A stretch of DNA of 6,045 nt from Bradyrhizobium sp. (GCA_028290305.1 JAQGKC010000400.1:1-6045); one strand, 5' to 3'; numbered from the stretch's first letter, positions 1 to 5,580 are shown. The notes: generated by a model from the letters alone, not told the origin. Translations and numbers: made by a program.

Positions 1-795
1 GGGGCACGCGATGCCGATGAACGGCGCGAGCTTGAACCCCTCCTCTCCCGCCTTCGCGATCAGGTTCTTGAGCATCTTGACGAGACGCTTCACGGCGTTC
101 TCACGGGTCGACTCGTCGTCGGCGTGGCGCCAGAGCTCGGACTTCCACACGCTCGCCTTGGACAGGTCCGGTGATTTCTTGCTGCGCGTTTCGACGACGC
201 CGCAACGGATGTTCGTACCACCGATGTCGACGGCGAGGATGGAGTCATGCCCCTCAAATATCCAGGAAGGCGCGAGTTGGACCGCGCCGATGAGGCCTGC
301 ATCGTCCGGATGGTGGCGGATCGGCAGCATCTCGATCTCGAAATTCTCGGCCTTGAGGACGATTTCGGTGCGCGCGATGGCGAGTTCGCCGAGCCGGCTG
401 TCGCGAAAGCCGCCACCCACCACAATGCGCTCGGTCTTCTCCCAGGCCTTGGTCTTGAGAAAGCGACGCGTGACATGAGCGAGCTCCTGCGCGAAGCCCT
501 CGATGGCGCTGTGCACAACTGCCGAGGCCTCGGTGTCTTTGCCGACCATCACGGCGTCAAGTACCTTCTTGCTGATGTTTTCGGAAGGTTCCTTGCCGAA
601 CGGGTCTTCGCCCGACTTGCGCAGCGGCTTTCGCCATCTGTCGAGAATGTCCCGGAAGGCACCCTTGCTGGCGCGGTCTCCGAGAAATCCTTCATCGTCC
701 TTCAGCTCGATGTTGAAGCTGTCGACCTCCACCGACGGGAGCCGGGAGGCGCCGTGGGCGGCGATGCCGGTGGTCGTTATCGTTTCGTCGGCCAT
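1..795 (-). CDS. ROK-family sugar-kinase-like protein, motifs circularly permuted, 3' end beyond the window
   Basis: 265 codons are open from an ATG at 795 to the window edge, with no stop. Residues 124-130 carry VVGGGF and residues 162-175 carry HPDDAGLIGAVQLA. In ordinary ROK proteins (glucokinases, N-acetylmannosamine kinases, NagC/Mlc-type regulators) these lie near the C-terminus. Residues 187-201 then give LAVDIGGTNIRCGVV, the phosphate-1 ATP-binding motif that normally opens an ROK protein, and residues 259-265 give FIGIACP, like the ROK segment about 65 residues after it. The order is therefore C-terminal part first, N-terminal part second. If active, it would phosphorylate a sugar with ATP in the cytoplasm; the substrate cannot be told, and the usual zinc-binding and ExGH motifs are not in the visible part. 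The start is 9 bases after the stop of the 53-aa gene, with AGG-rich sequence just upstream, so translation is probably coupled. The family call is firm; the permutation needs the missing 3' part. Confidence 0.85.
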   Translation of the reverse strand, partial: MADETITTTGIAAHGASRLPSVEVDSFNIELKDDEGFLGDRASKGAFRDILDRWRKPLRKSGEDPFGKEPSENISKKVLDAVMVGKDTEASAVVHSAIEGFAQELAHVTRRFLKTKAWEKTERIVVGGGFRDSRLGELAIARTEIVLKAENFEIEMLPIRHHPDDAGLIGAVQLAPSWIFEGHDSILAVDIGGTNIRCGVVETRSKKSPDLSKASVWKSELWRHADDESTRENAVKRLVKMLKNLIAKAGEEGFKLAPFIGIACP

Positions 796-804
796 CCTGA
801 ACCT

Positions 805-966
805 TCACGCCGCGGCGAGGGAGCGGCTTACATAAACTCGCGTCGCCGTGTCCAGTTCCTCCGCGTGCTCAGCCCGGCTTCGCCGGATGATGTCGCGCGG
901 CATATCGCCCCACACGTCCATCGCCGCCTGTCCCAGCATGTTGGTGAAGCGGTCTTGTCCGTCCAT
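805..966 (-). CDS. 53-aa hypothetical protein, first gene of the ROK operon
   Basis: The protein starts MDGQDRFTNMLGQAAMDVWG and ends VYVSRSLAAA. It has no signal peptide or membrane segment; the middle is charged and probably helical (residues 21-45: DMPRDIIRRSRAEHAEELDT, then ATRVY). A textbook Shine-Dalgarno (GGAGG on the minus strand, + coordinates 972-976) sits 5 bases before the ATG. The stop is 9 bases ahead of the ROK start, so the two genes form one operon. I do not recognise the family. Being first in an operon with a kinase-like protein suggests a small partner or regulatory subunit, but that is only inference. Confidence 0.7.
   Translation of the reverse strand: MDGQDRFTNMLGQAAMDVWGDMPRDIIRRSRAEHAEELDTATRVYVSRSLAAA
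835..859 (-). promoter_or_regulatory. possible EcfG-type promoter inside the 53-aa gene, facing the ROK gene
   Basis: On the minus strand GGAAC (859-855) is followed after 17 bases by GTT (837-835), the same spacing as the three plus-strand sites in this window. It ends 39 bases before the ROK start. It lies wholly within codons for EELDTATRVY, so it may be a coding coincidence. Confidence 0.25.
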
Positions 967-997
967 CTCGACCTCCGAAAGTCCTGATCATGGAGAA

Positions 998-1022
998 GGA
1001 ACGGCGGCCGACCAACGGCGTT
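998..1022 (+). promoter_or_regulatory. EcfG (general stress sigma factor) promoter of the DUF892 gene
   Basis: GGAAC at 998-1002, 16 bases, then CGTT at 1019-1022. This matches the alphaproteobacterial EcfG/SigT/RpoE2 consensus (GGAAC, 16-17 bases, cGTT) exactly. Transcription would start near 1029, leaving a leader of about 28 bases that includes AAGGAG (1042-1047), 9 bases before the ATG at 1057. Ferritin-like DUF892 genes are plausible stress-regulon members, which supports the call. Confidence 0.75.
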
Positions 1023-1056
1023 TCTTGGCCATCACTGCGAAAAGGAGACGTCGAAT

Positions 1057-1495
1057 ATGGGAATCTTCACAGGACATAAAATCGATGAAGGACCTGCTGA
1101 TCCATGGTATCCAGGACATCTATTACGCCGAGCAGCAGATTGTTAAATCGCTGCCCAAGATGATCGAGAAGGCGACCAACCGCGATCTGGTCGCGGGGCT
1201 GAAGGGCCATCTCGGGAAGAGACCAACAAGCGGATCGAGCGGCTTCAGAAGGTCTTCCAGAAACTCGGCAAGCAGCCCAGCAGGACGCAGTGTCCGGCGA
1301 TCGACGGCATCATCAAGGAGGCCGACGAGACGGCCGCCGAGATCGAGGACAAGGCCGTGCTGGACGCCGCGATCGTTGCGAACGCGCACGTCGTCGAGCA
1401 TTACGAAATGTGCCGTTACGGGACGCTCAACCGCAAGCGGTTCGCGACATGGCGGAGTTGCCCGTTTTTTCAGAGATCCGGGCCCGCCGCAGTGA
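1057..1495 (+). pseudogene. DUF892 / YciE-YciF-type ferritin-like protein, frameshifted
   Basis: The family forms a four-helix ferritin-like bundle, associated with stress responses. Three stretches in two frames join into one protein. MGIFT starts at ATG 1057 (frame 1). DIKSMKDLLIHGIQDIYYAE continues from 1073 to 1213 in frame 2 and ends in GLKGHL. EETNKRIERLQKVFQKLGKQ continues from 1216 in frame 1 and runs through VLDAAIVANAHVVEHYEMCR to YGTL near 1428. Lesions lie at about 1070-1073 and 1214-1215. After YGTL the family match fades; frame 2 then gives HGGVARFF and a stop at 1493-1495, which may be the remains of the last helix after a third shift. Putative metal-ligand residues are still visible (E in YYAEQQ, EET, EHYE). 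A good ribosome binding site and an EcfG promoter remain upstream. A family member is about 160-170 residues, so nearly the whole gene is here but it cannot be read in one frame. Sequencing error is the alternative. Confidence 0.85.
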
Positions 1496-1516
1496 GCGCA
1501 TCTTGCGACGCACGTA

Positions 1517-1618
1517 CTAGGCCGCCACCGAGACGATAAGCCAGGCAAGCGACGCGCCGATGAGCCATTCTTCCCGAAGCGCCAAGATGCTGGCCCGCTC
1601 GGGCTCGTTGGCAATCAT
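1517..1618 (-). CDS. possible 33-aa single-pass membrane peptide
   Basis: The ATG at 1618 opens a 33-codon frame ending in TAG (1519-1517). The N-terminal half is charged (MIANEPERASILALREEW); the C-terminal half is one hydrophobic stretch (LIGASLAWLIVSVAA) long enough for a short membrane helix. There is only a weak purine-rich ribosome binding site (GAGAACGG). It sits between two decayed genes on the other strand, so it may be chance. Confidence 0.2.
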   Translation of the reverse strand: MIANEPERASILALREEWLIGASLAWLIVSVAA

Positions 1619-1639
1619 GACCGTTCTCGGGTGGCACCG

Positions 1640-1930
1640 TTTTGGAAAGGAACGGGCCCTTGTGCCACAATGCTGCTTCCTACATTGCGCCGAACACCTG
1701 CGATCTCCCGGGGCTAGGAGTTGGCATGCAGGAGATCATCGCCCCCGAGCACGTTCAGGACCCTTGGGTGAAGAATGTGCCCGGGACTGGTCTCCGACGC
1801 GACTCGGTGCCCACACCGATGCCTTGGTCGGGCGATTCGCATGCCGGATTCAGCATTGGCAAAGGTGTGGCTACCGGTCGATACGGAAGGAACCATCAAC
1901 CGTGCGCAGCGAGGATGTCCGGAAGTGTGG
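1640..1930 (+). pseudogene. remnant of a GH13 alpha-glucosidase (maltase / oligo-1,6-glucosidase type)
   Basis: GH13 alpha-glucosidases hydrolyse terminal alpha-glucosidic bonds of maltose-like sugars. Three consecutive pieces match one continuous block of that family in different frames. Frame 2 from 1670 gives MLLPTLRRTPAISRG and a stop at 1715, corresponding to the family's LLTLRGTPxxYYGDE stretch. Frame 1 from about 1720 gives GVGMQEIIAPEHVQDPWVKN, then VPGTGLRRDSVPTPMPWSGD and AGFS (to about 1854), matching the family's VQDPxxKNxPGxGxxRDxxRTPMPW block. Frame 2 from about 1862 gives KVWLPVDTEGTINRAQRG, matching the following PWLPV segment. Upstream sequence coding GPCAT (about 1653-1669) may extend the match. 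The catalytic nucleophile and acid/base regions of the barrel are absent, as is everything after about 1930. So this is about 90 residues of a roughly 540-residue enzyme, with at least two frame changes. I find no start or promoter for it. Confidence 0.75.
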
Positions 1931-1945
1931 CCCGGCAGATGCCTG

Positions 1946-2233
1946 TTATCTTTTCATGTCTGCATTCGGTCTTGGTGGGATGGATTGGTGCCTGCTCCAA
2001 GTATCGGAGCGACCTATTGCCTCCAACTCGTTGGCCTCCCTCGCCAGCCGCGCGGCTTTGACGTCTCTAACGTCCTGAAAGGGTCTGCCCAACTGCCTCG
2101 CTTTATTTTGCACAGCAAGCTTGGGCCGCCTCAGCGCAACTGACGCGCGCGCTGCAGACACGCCTGTTTCGACGAGTGAGAAAAGAAGATTTATCTGGTC
2201 AGGAGTCCAGCTCCGGCGTGTAATGCGAGTCAT
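1946..2233 (-). CDS. small Myb/SANT-like helix-turn-helix protein
   Basis: 95 residues. Residues 6-50 (RRSWTPDQINLLFSLVETGV, then SAARASVALRRPKLAVQNKARQLGRPF) have the spacing of the short SANT/Myb-like or GcrA-like DNA-binding proteins common in Rhizobiales: an early tryptophan, an acidic helix, a GxS turn, A..L.R, then a third helix ending in a LG(R/C)PF motif. The tail (51-95) is charged and low in structure, ending in MKR. It would act in the cytoplasm, probably binding DNA; the target is unknown. The ATG at 2233 lies directly ahead of the domain; the ribosome binding site upstream is weak (GAAGCGG). It stands alone, between the alpha-glucosidase remnant and a gene-poor stretch. It is the longest frame here whose sequence looks like a family rather than a shadow. 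Confidence 0.7.
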   Translation of the reverse strand: MTRITRRSWTPDQINLLFSLVETGVSAARASVALRRPKLAVQNKARQLGRPFQDVRDVKAARLAREANELEAIGRSDTWSRHQSIPPRPNADMKR

Positions 2234-3142
2234 GGAATGTGCCGCTTCAGGGTTGCGCGAGGAGGCAGCCTATCCTGGAGTTGCTTCGACGGTCTGTTCA
2301 CTTTGGGAGGAGGGCCATTGCAACTCGTCAGTGGAAGGCGCCCCTTTCCGCAGGGTTCCGGAGCCAGGTTTAGATGGAACCAGATGGTACGCGGCGCATG
2401 CCATAGCCAACGCTGGGCCAGATAGCGGACCCTGCTCGTTAATTTTCAACCCTCATGTCGGCGGAGTGGCGATTCAAATCGTTTCGCGCAGGGCGGCGGC
2501 CCGGGTTCGTCACGGGCTGCGCAGTCGGAAGCGCGTTCTCCCCATTCCCTTCTCTTATGGCTCTCTTAAAGCGCTTGCCAGACTCTCCGGTCTCAAGTTC
2601 GCAAATGAACCCGTCATTGGACCAAGCTCCGTCGGTGCCGGACCGGGCGATCGTACTATCCGCGCCAGGCGGGATCGATCGAGGCGGTGTCGTGGCTGAA
2701 TGTTTTACGGACCCACAGGTCAGAAAGCCGGTTCCAGAGTCATACATCGAACAGACGGCCGAGCCCGGTTGCATTTCAATCGCCTGGCGGGAGACGCGAT
2801 GTCAACATCCACCAGCACGATCAAAACGATGGTCCGGACGCTTACGCGCCGGAAGCTTTAGAAAATGCGCGAGCGATGCCGCCAGCCCTGCTCGAACCGA
2901 GGCACTGAAGAAAGCCGGACTGCTGCGCCATCAGGCCGAGCTCCGCAGTCTTGTAATCGAAGGGGCAAGGAAAACTGATGCTTGTCACCCGCAGGCAATG
3001 ATGCTTGGCGGATGATTCCGTATCTTCCCTCCGACTCGGAAATCCGCGGGCTTCGATCCGTACGGACATTTCAGTTCGTATCCTCGGCAGCGTACAGCGT
3101 CCGCCACTCTTTGAGCGTCGCGCCGGTCCGGCGCGTGCGCGT
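2234..3142 (+). other. about 900 bases without a defensible gene
   Basis: Two long open frames overlap on opposite strands: plus 2455-3015 (186 codons) and minus 2439-2774 (111 codons). Neither shows a recognisable domain, a convincing ribosome binding site or strong third-position GC bias, and stop-poor frames are expected at this GC content. The part of the plus frame around 2900-3000 (EALKKAGLLRHQAELRSLVI) looks helical but I cannot assign it. I see no tRNA, terminator or inverted repeats of insertion-sequence type. Given the decayed genes on both sides, it may be older pseudogene material. Confidence 0.5.
2799..2861 (+). CDS. possible 20-aa basic peptide or broken gene start
   Basis: The ATG is preceded by a good ribosome binding site (GGGAG at 2789-2793, 5 bases before it). 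The frame reads MSTSTSTIKTMVRTLTRRKL and then TAG. The Ser/Thr-rich start and basic end resemble the opening of a longer protein, but I could not follow it in another frame after the stop. Confidence 0.15.
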   Translation: MSTSTSTIKTMVRTLTRRKL

Positions 3143-3167
3143 GGAACCATCGCCGCAGCAAGTTGTT
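3143..3167 (+). promoter_or_regulatory. EcfG-type promoter of the Nudix gene
   Basis: GGAAC at 3143-3147, 17 bases, GTT at 3165-3167. The base before GTT is T rather than the preferred C; otherwise the match is exact. Transcription would start near 3174, a few bases ahead of the ribosome binding site at 3180-3185 and about 18 bases before the GTG start. The position is just what a short-leader promoter needs. Confidence 0.6.
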
Positions 3168-3179
3168 CTTTGGTTTTTC

Positions 3180-3185
3180 GGAGGA
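3180..3185 (+). promoter_or_regulatory. ribosome binding site that sets the Nudix GTG start
   Basis: GGAGGA lies 6 bases before GTG 3192. The frame is open further upstream to 2982, but those extra 70 codons show no family resemblance, and the promoter at 3143-3167 lies inside them. The GTG is therefore the start. Confidence 0.75.
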
Positions 3186-3191
3186 TTGTCG

Positions 3192-3599
3192 GTGAAATTG
3201 AAGCAGTTTGCAGCTCTTCCATATCGGATGCGGGATGACAATGTTGAAATCCTGCTGATCGCCACAAGGAAGAAGCGCCGATGGTCGGTGCCAAAGCTCT
3301 GGCCGATCAAGCACGGCACGCCTCAGCAAACGGCAGCGATCGAAGCCTACCAAGAAGCCGGCGTGCGCGGAGCCGTCGGCGAAAGGCGTATCGGCCAATT
3401 CAGCAAACGAAGGGTGAAGAAAAAGCAGTCTGTGATGTGCGACGTCCAAATCTTTCCGCTCGAGGTAACGCGTCAGCAGGGTAATTGGCCGGAGAAGCAG
3501 GAGCGGAGCCGCATCTGGGTAGTGCCCTGCAAAGCGGCGAGGCTGGTCAAGAAGGCCGGCTTGCGGCGGGCTATCAAGAACTTTGATAGTCGGCAGTGA
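3192..3599 (+). CDS. Nudix-fold hydrolase-like protein with altered Nudix box
   Basis: 135 residues, the size of a single Nudix domain. It opens with the strand KQFAALPYRM, continues NVEILLIATRKKRRWSVPK (18-35) and then the Nudix box region 36-60, and ends with a WVVP-K-AARLVKKAGLRRAI segment. This layout resembles the diphosphoinositol/diadenosine polyphosphate hydrolase-like group (KGWP...EAAxREAxEEAGVxG, then FPLxVxxxxxxWPE). Such enzymes cleave nucleoside or inositol diphosphate-linked compounds with Mg2+ in the cytoplasm. Here the box reads LWPIKHGTPQQTAAIEAYQE then AGV: the leading Gly is Leu36, the Arg is Ile50, and the first Glu of the EE pair is Gln54; Glu51 and Glu55 remain. Metal binding is probably weakened, so activity is uncertain. 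It has its own EcfG-type promoter, which suggests a stress role. No other gene is clearly co-transcribed. Confidence 0.85.
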   Translation: MKLKQFAALPYRMRDDNVEILLIATRKKRRWSVPKLWPIKHGTPQQTAAIEAYQEAGVRGAVGERRIGQFSKRRVKKKQSVMCDVQIFPLEVTRQQGNWPEKQERSRIWVVPCKAARLVKKAGLRRAIKNFDSRQ

Positions 3600-3774
3600 C
3601 CAGATCTGACGATATTACCGACCCGCGAACGGAACACTTTTTGAATAAGCTTTGGAGCACCTCGGAGACTGGGGGCGAAGTGCGGTATCTGATGAGATCG
3701 CGCCGCTTCAGGACAGCAACAGCGATGGCAAGGTGGATCGGAAGGGAATCGAAAGCCTCATCCACTATTTTCAA
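3600..3774 (+). other. linker between the Nudix and DUF6894 genes, no clear gene
   Basis: A frame starting at GTG 3596 overlaps the Nudix stop (GTGA) and runs 90 codons to 3868, but it has no ribosome binding site and resembles no family I know. A second frame from TTG 3652 runs in phase into the DUF6894 gene and contains DSNSDGKVDRKG, which looks like an EF-hand calcium loop but lacks the final Glu. Both overlap the promoter at 3775-3799. I regard them as unproven. Confidence 0.3.
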
Positions 3775-3799
3775 GGAACCACCCACAATGATCGGCGTT
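3775..3799 (+). promoter_or_regulatory. EcfG promoter directly ahead of the DUF6894 start
   Basis: GGAAC at 3775-3779, 16 bases, CGTT at 3796-3799: an exact consensus match. GTT ends 8 bases before the ATG at 3808, so the transcript would begin at or within a few bases of the start codon. That predicts a leaderless mRNA, and fits the lack of a ribosome binding site there. Confidence 0.65.
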
Positions 3800-3807
3800 T
3801 CCGGGGC

Positions 3808-4049
3808 ATGCCGTATTTTAATTTCGATCTGGTCATCGGCCAAGAATTCAGGGATCAAGGAGGCATGATCCTTGAAGACTTGGCCACGGCCGCTGACAGA
3901 GCCGATCCGCCGATGAGCTTTGCATCGTCCGGCCCGAACTACGGTCACGCGGCTGTGCCATCCGCGTAACCGATGATGGCGAAAAGGAAGTATATCGGAA
4001 GCCGCTAGATACAATGTCGTCGGGGCACGCCAGGTCGCGGTCCGGATAG
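3808..4049 (+). pseudogene. DUF6894 family protein with one frameshift
   Basis: DUF6894 proteins are small (about 70-80 residues), frequent in Rhizobiales, and of unknown function. They begin MPxYxFDL, followed by a D-x-x-G-x-x-L-x-D-L-xx-A pattern. Here frame 1 from ATG 3808 gives MPYFNFDLVIGQEFRDQGGM and then ILEDLATAADRAD to 3906. Frame 3 then continues from 3909: ADELCIVRPELRSRGCAIRV then TDDGEKEVYRKPLDTMS, ending at TAG 4047-4049. The two halves join if one base is missing at 3907-3908; without the correction the first frame reads 20 unrelated residues to a stop at 3969. With the correction the protein is about 80 residues, the family's normal length. A single lesion means either a recent mutation or a sequencing error. 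Confidence 0.75.
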
Positions 4050-4140
4050 GCTGCCAGGCATTCGAATGTTTGCCGCAAGCTTGGCCTCCTCCACACTTCG
4101 CGTAGGCAAACCAGAACTACATGACGTTGGCCGAGGAACG

Positions 4141-4164
4141 TTGAAGACATAACCTTGAAGACAT
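4141..4164 (+). repeat. 10-base direct repeat ahead of yihY
   Basis: TTGAAGACAT occurs at 4141-4150 and again at 4155-4164, 14 bases apart. It lies 48-71 bases before the YihY start. It could be a regulator half-site pair or a chance duplication. Confidence 0.3.
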
Positions 4165-4198
4165 CATGGAATTGGAAGGGTAGAGCCAAGCAATTGCT

Positions 4199-4203
4199 GG
4201 GAG
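4199..4203 (+). promoter_or_regulatory. ribosome binding site that sets the YihY start
   Basis: GGGAG lies 8 bases before ATG 4212. The frame is open back to a TTG at 4155, but that start has no such site. Confidence 0.6.
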
Positions 4204-4211
4204 CGGATGCA

Positions 4212-5261
4212 ATGAACAAAATGAGCTATCTGGATCGGGCCGAAAGCCAAAACGCCAGTGGGCCGAACTTCCGAGACAGCAGCGGCGAATTGGAGGGCAC
4301 GGCGACTTCCGGCGATCACGGCCGTGGACGCCGCGCGGTCGCGCCCTGGCAGATTCCCTGGAAAGGCTGGAAGGATATTCTGATCAGGACCTATGAGCAG
4401 CTCGATGAAGATCGGGTTCTGGCGGTCGCGGCCGGTGTCGTGTTCTACGGCTTGCTTGCCCTGTTTCCCGCCATCACGGCGCTGGTGTCCTGCTACGCGC
4501 TGTTTGCAAAGGGAAGCACGATCAACGACCACTTATCGCTGGTGGCCGGCGTTCTGCCTGGCGGAGCTTTCGACATCGTAAAGGATCAGGTCGACCGGGT
4601 GCTGGCAAAGGGGGATGTCAAGCTGGGACTGGCGTTCGTCTTCAGTTTTCTGCTCGCGGTGTGGAGCGCCAATGGCGGCATGAAGGCAATCATCGACGCA
4701 CTTAATGTCGTCTACGAGGAAAGCGAGAAGCGCGGCTTTCTCAAGCTGAACGCGATTTCGCTGGCGTTTACGTTCGGCGGCCTGGTGGCCGCCCTTTTTG
4801 CTATCGGCGGCGTCGTCGCACTTCCAATCATCCTGACCACCATCGGCCTCGGTTCCATCAGCGACGCTTTGTTACGGATCGGCCGTTGGCCCGTTTTGAT
4901 CTTGATGATGTTGCTCGGCCTCGCTGTGCTTTATCGGTTCGGGCCGAGCCGCCGCGCGCCGCAGTGGCGCTGGCTCAGCGTAGGTAGTGTGTTCGCCACC
5001 GCAACATGGCTCGCGGGATCCGGTATCTTGTCCTTCTATCTAGCAAATTATGCGAACTACGATGCCACCTACGGATCGCTGGGCGCCGCAATCGGCCTAA
5101 TGGTGTGGATGTGGATGTCTACCATCGTCGTTCTGCTTGGGGCCGAACTTAATTCGGAAATGGAGCACCAGACCGCGGCCGACAGCACGGAGGGAGGCTG
5201 CAAGCCGATTGGGGCCCGAGGAGCTCGGGTCGCCGACACCGTCGGTGATGCAAAATCGTGA
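4212..5261 (+). CDS. yihY: YihY/BrkB family inner-membrane protein
   Basis: 349 residues, a full-length member. Residues 1-45 are polar and probably cytoplasmic. APWQIPWKGWKDILIRTYEQ at 44-63, followed by LDEDRVLAVAAGVVFYGLLA, is the family's N-terminal signature. Six hydrophobic segments follow at about 69-98, 137-153, 181-210, 227-243, 254-280 and 288-311. The last is preceded by YANYDATYGSLGA (280-292) and followed by LGAELNSEME (309-318), both hallmarks of the family; the C-terminal 30 residues are polar. The family was once annotated as ribonuclease BN, which is wrong; its true role is unsettled, with suggestions of transport or envelope function. No EcfG site in good register is visible: GGAAC occurs at 4135-4139 but without GTT at the right distance. 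It may be read from the DUF6894 promoter upstream. The reading frame is intact, unlike its neighbours. Confidence 0.9.
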   Translation: MNKMSYLDRAESQNASGPNFRDSSGELEGTATSGDHGRGRRAVAPWQIPWKGWKDILIRTYEQLDEDRVLAVAAGVVFYGLLALFPAITALVSCYALFAKGSTINDHLSLVAGVLPGGAFDIVKDQVDRVLAKGDVKLGLAFVFSFLLAVWSANGGMKAIIDALNVVYEESEKRGFLKLNAISLAFTFGGLVAALFAIGGVVALPIILTTIGLGSISDALLRIGRWPVLILMMLLGLAVLYRFGPSRRAPQWRWLSVGSVFATATWLAGSGILSFYLANYANYDATYGSLGAAIGLMVWMWMSTIVVLLGAELNSEMEHQTAADSTEGGCKPIGARGARVADTVGDAKS

Positions 5262-5580
5262 GTGCCAGCTAGACGCAGAACCAACGTTCGATTCGCTGGA
5301 AGGGATGGGGAAGCCAATTCGCCGGCACTGCGCCTTGGTTGCAAGCACCTTCGTAAGTTCAACTTGGCCTCAACGCTCATTCGAAGGATCGTTAAACCGC
5401 CGTCTACCGGTACCACAACGCTGCAGCCAACTTTTCGGTACATCATCCATCCGGTCTGGGGCAGTACAAATCCATCGGGACCTTTTCCCGGGCCCGGTTA
5501 AGAATGCCACCATGCTCGGACTCAGAACGACCCTGAAATTCTAAACGCCCGGTTCTGCAGGAGGCCCCCGGTGCGCAGCA
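5262..5580 (+). other. stretch without a recognisable gene
   Basis: Several frames are open for 60-130 codons but none shows a family signature or a ribosome binding site. One plus frame that overlaps the YihY end finishes at 5544 with KNATMLGLRTTLKF; a terminal Phe after alternating residues is typical of outer-membrane beta-barrels, but the match is too short to call. There is no clear terminator after YihY. Confidence 0.4.

Noticed and set aside
247..987. Long plus-strand open frame (246 codons) across the left part
   Set aside because: It is the antisense shadow of the ROK gene and its 53-aa partner, whose minus-strand frame carries clear motifs and ribosome binding sites.
989..1078. 29-codon frame (starts MEKERRPTNGVSW) in the divergent intergenic region
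   Set aside because: It overlaps the EcfG promoter and the DUF892 ribosome binding site and has no ribosome binding site of its own.
2985..3449. 154-codon minus-strand frame
   Set aside because: It runs antisense to the Nudix domain and has no recognisable domain or ribosome binding site.
3715..3750. EF-hand-like calcium loop (DSNSDGKVDRKG) in frame with DUF6894
   Set aside because: The twelfth position is Gly rather than Glu/Asp, there is no paired hand, and the frame lies upstream of the promoter-proximal start, so it is probably chance.
3574..4014. 146-codon minus-strand frame
   Set aside because: It is antisense to the DUF6894 gene and to the end of the Nudix gene, and shows no family signature.
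5214..5231. Hairpin CCCGAG-GAG-CTCGGG near the end of yihY
   Set aside because: It is only a six-base stem, inside the coding sequence, and is not followed by a T run; not a convincing terminator.
5481..5500. CCCGGGCCCGG palindromic run
   Set aside because: A short GC palindrome is expected at this base composition; no T tract or repeat partner.
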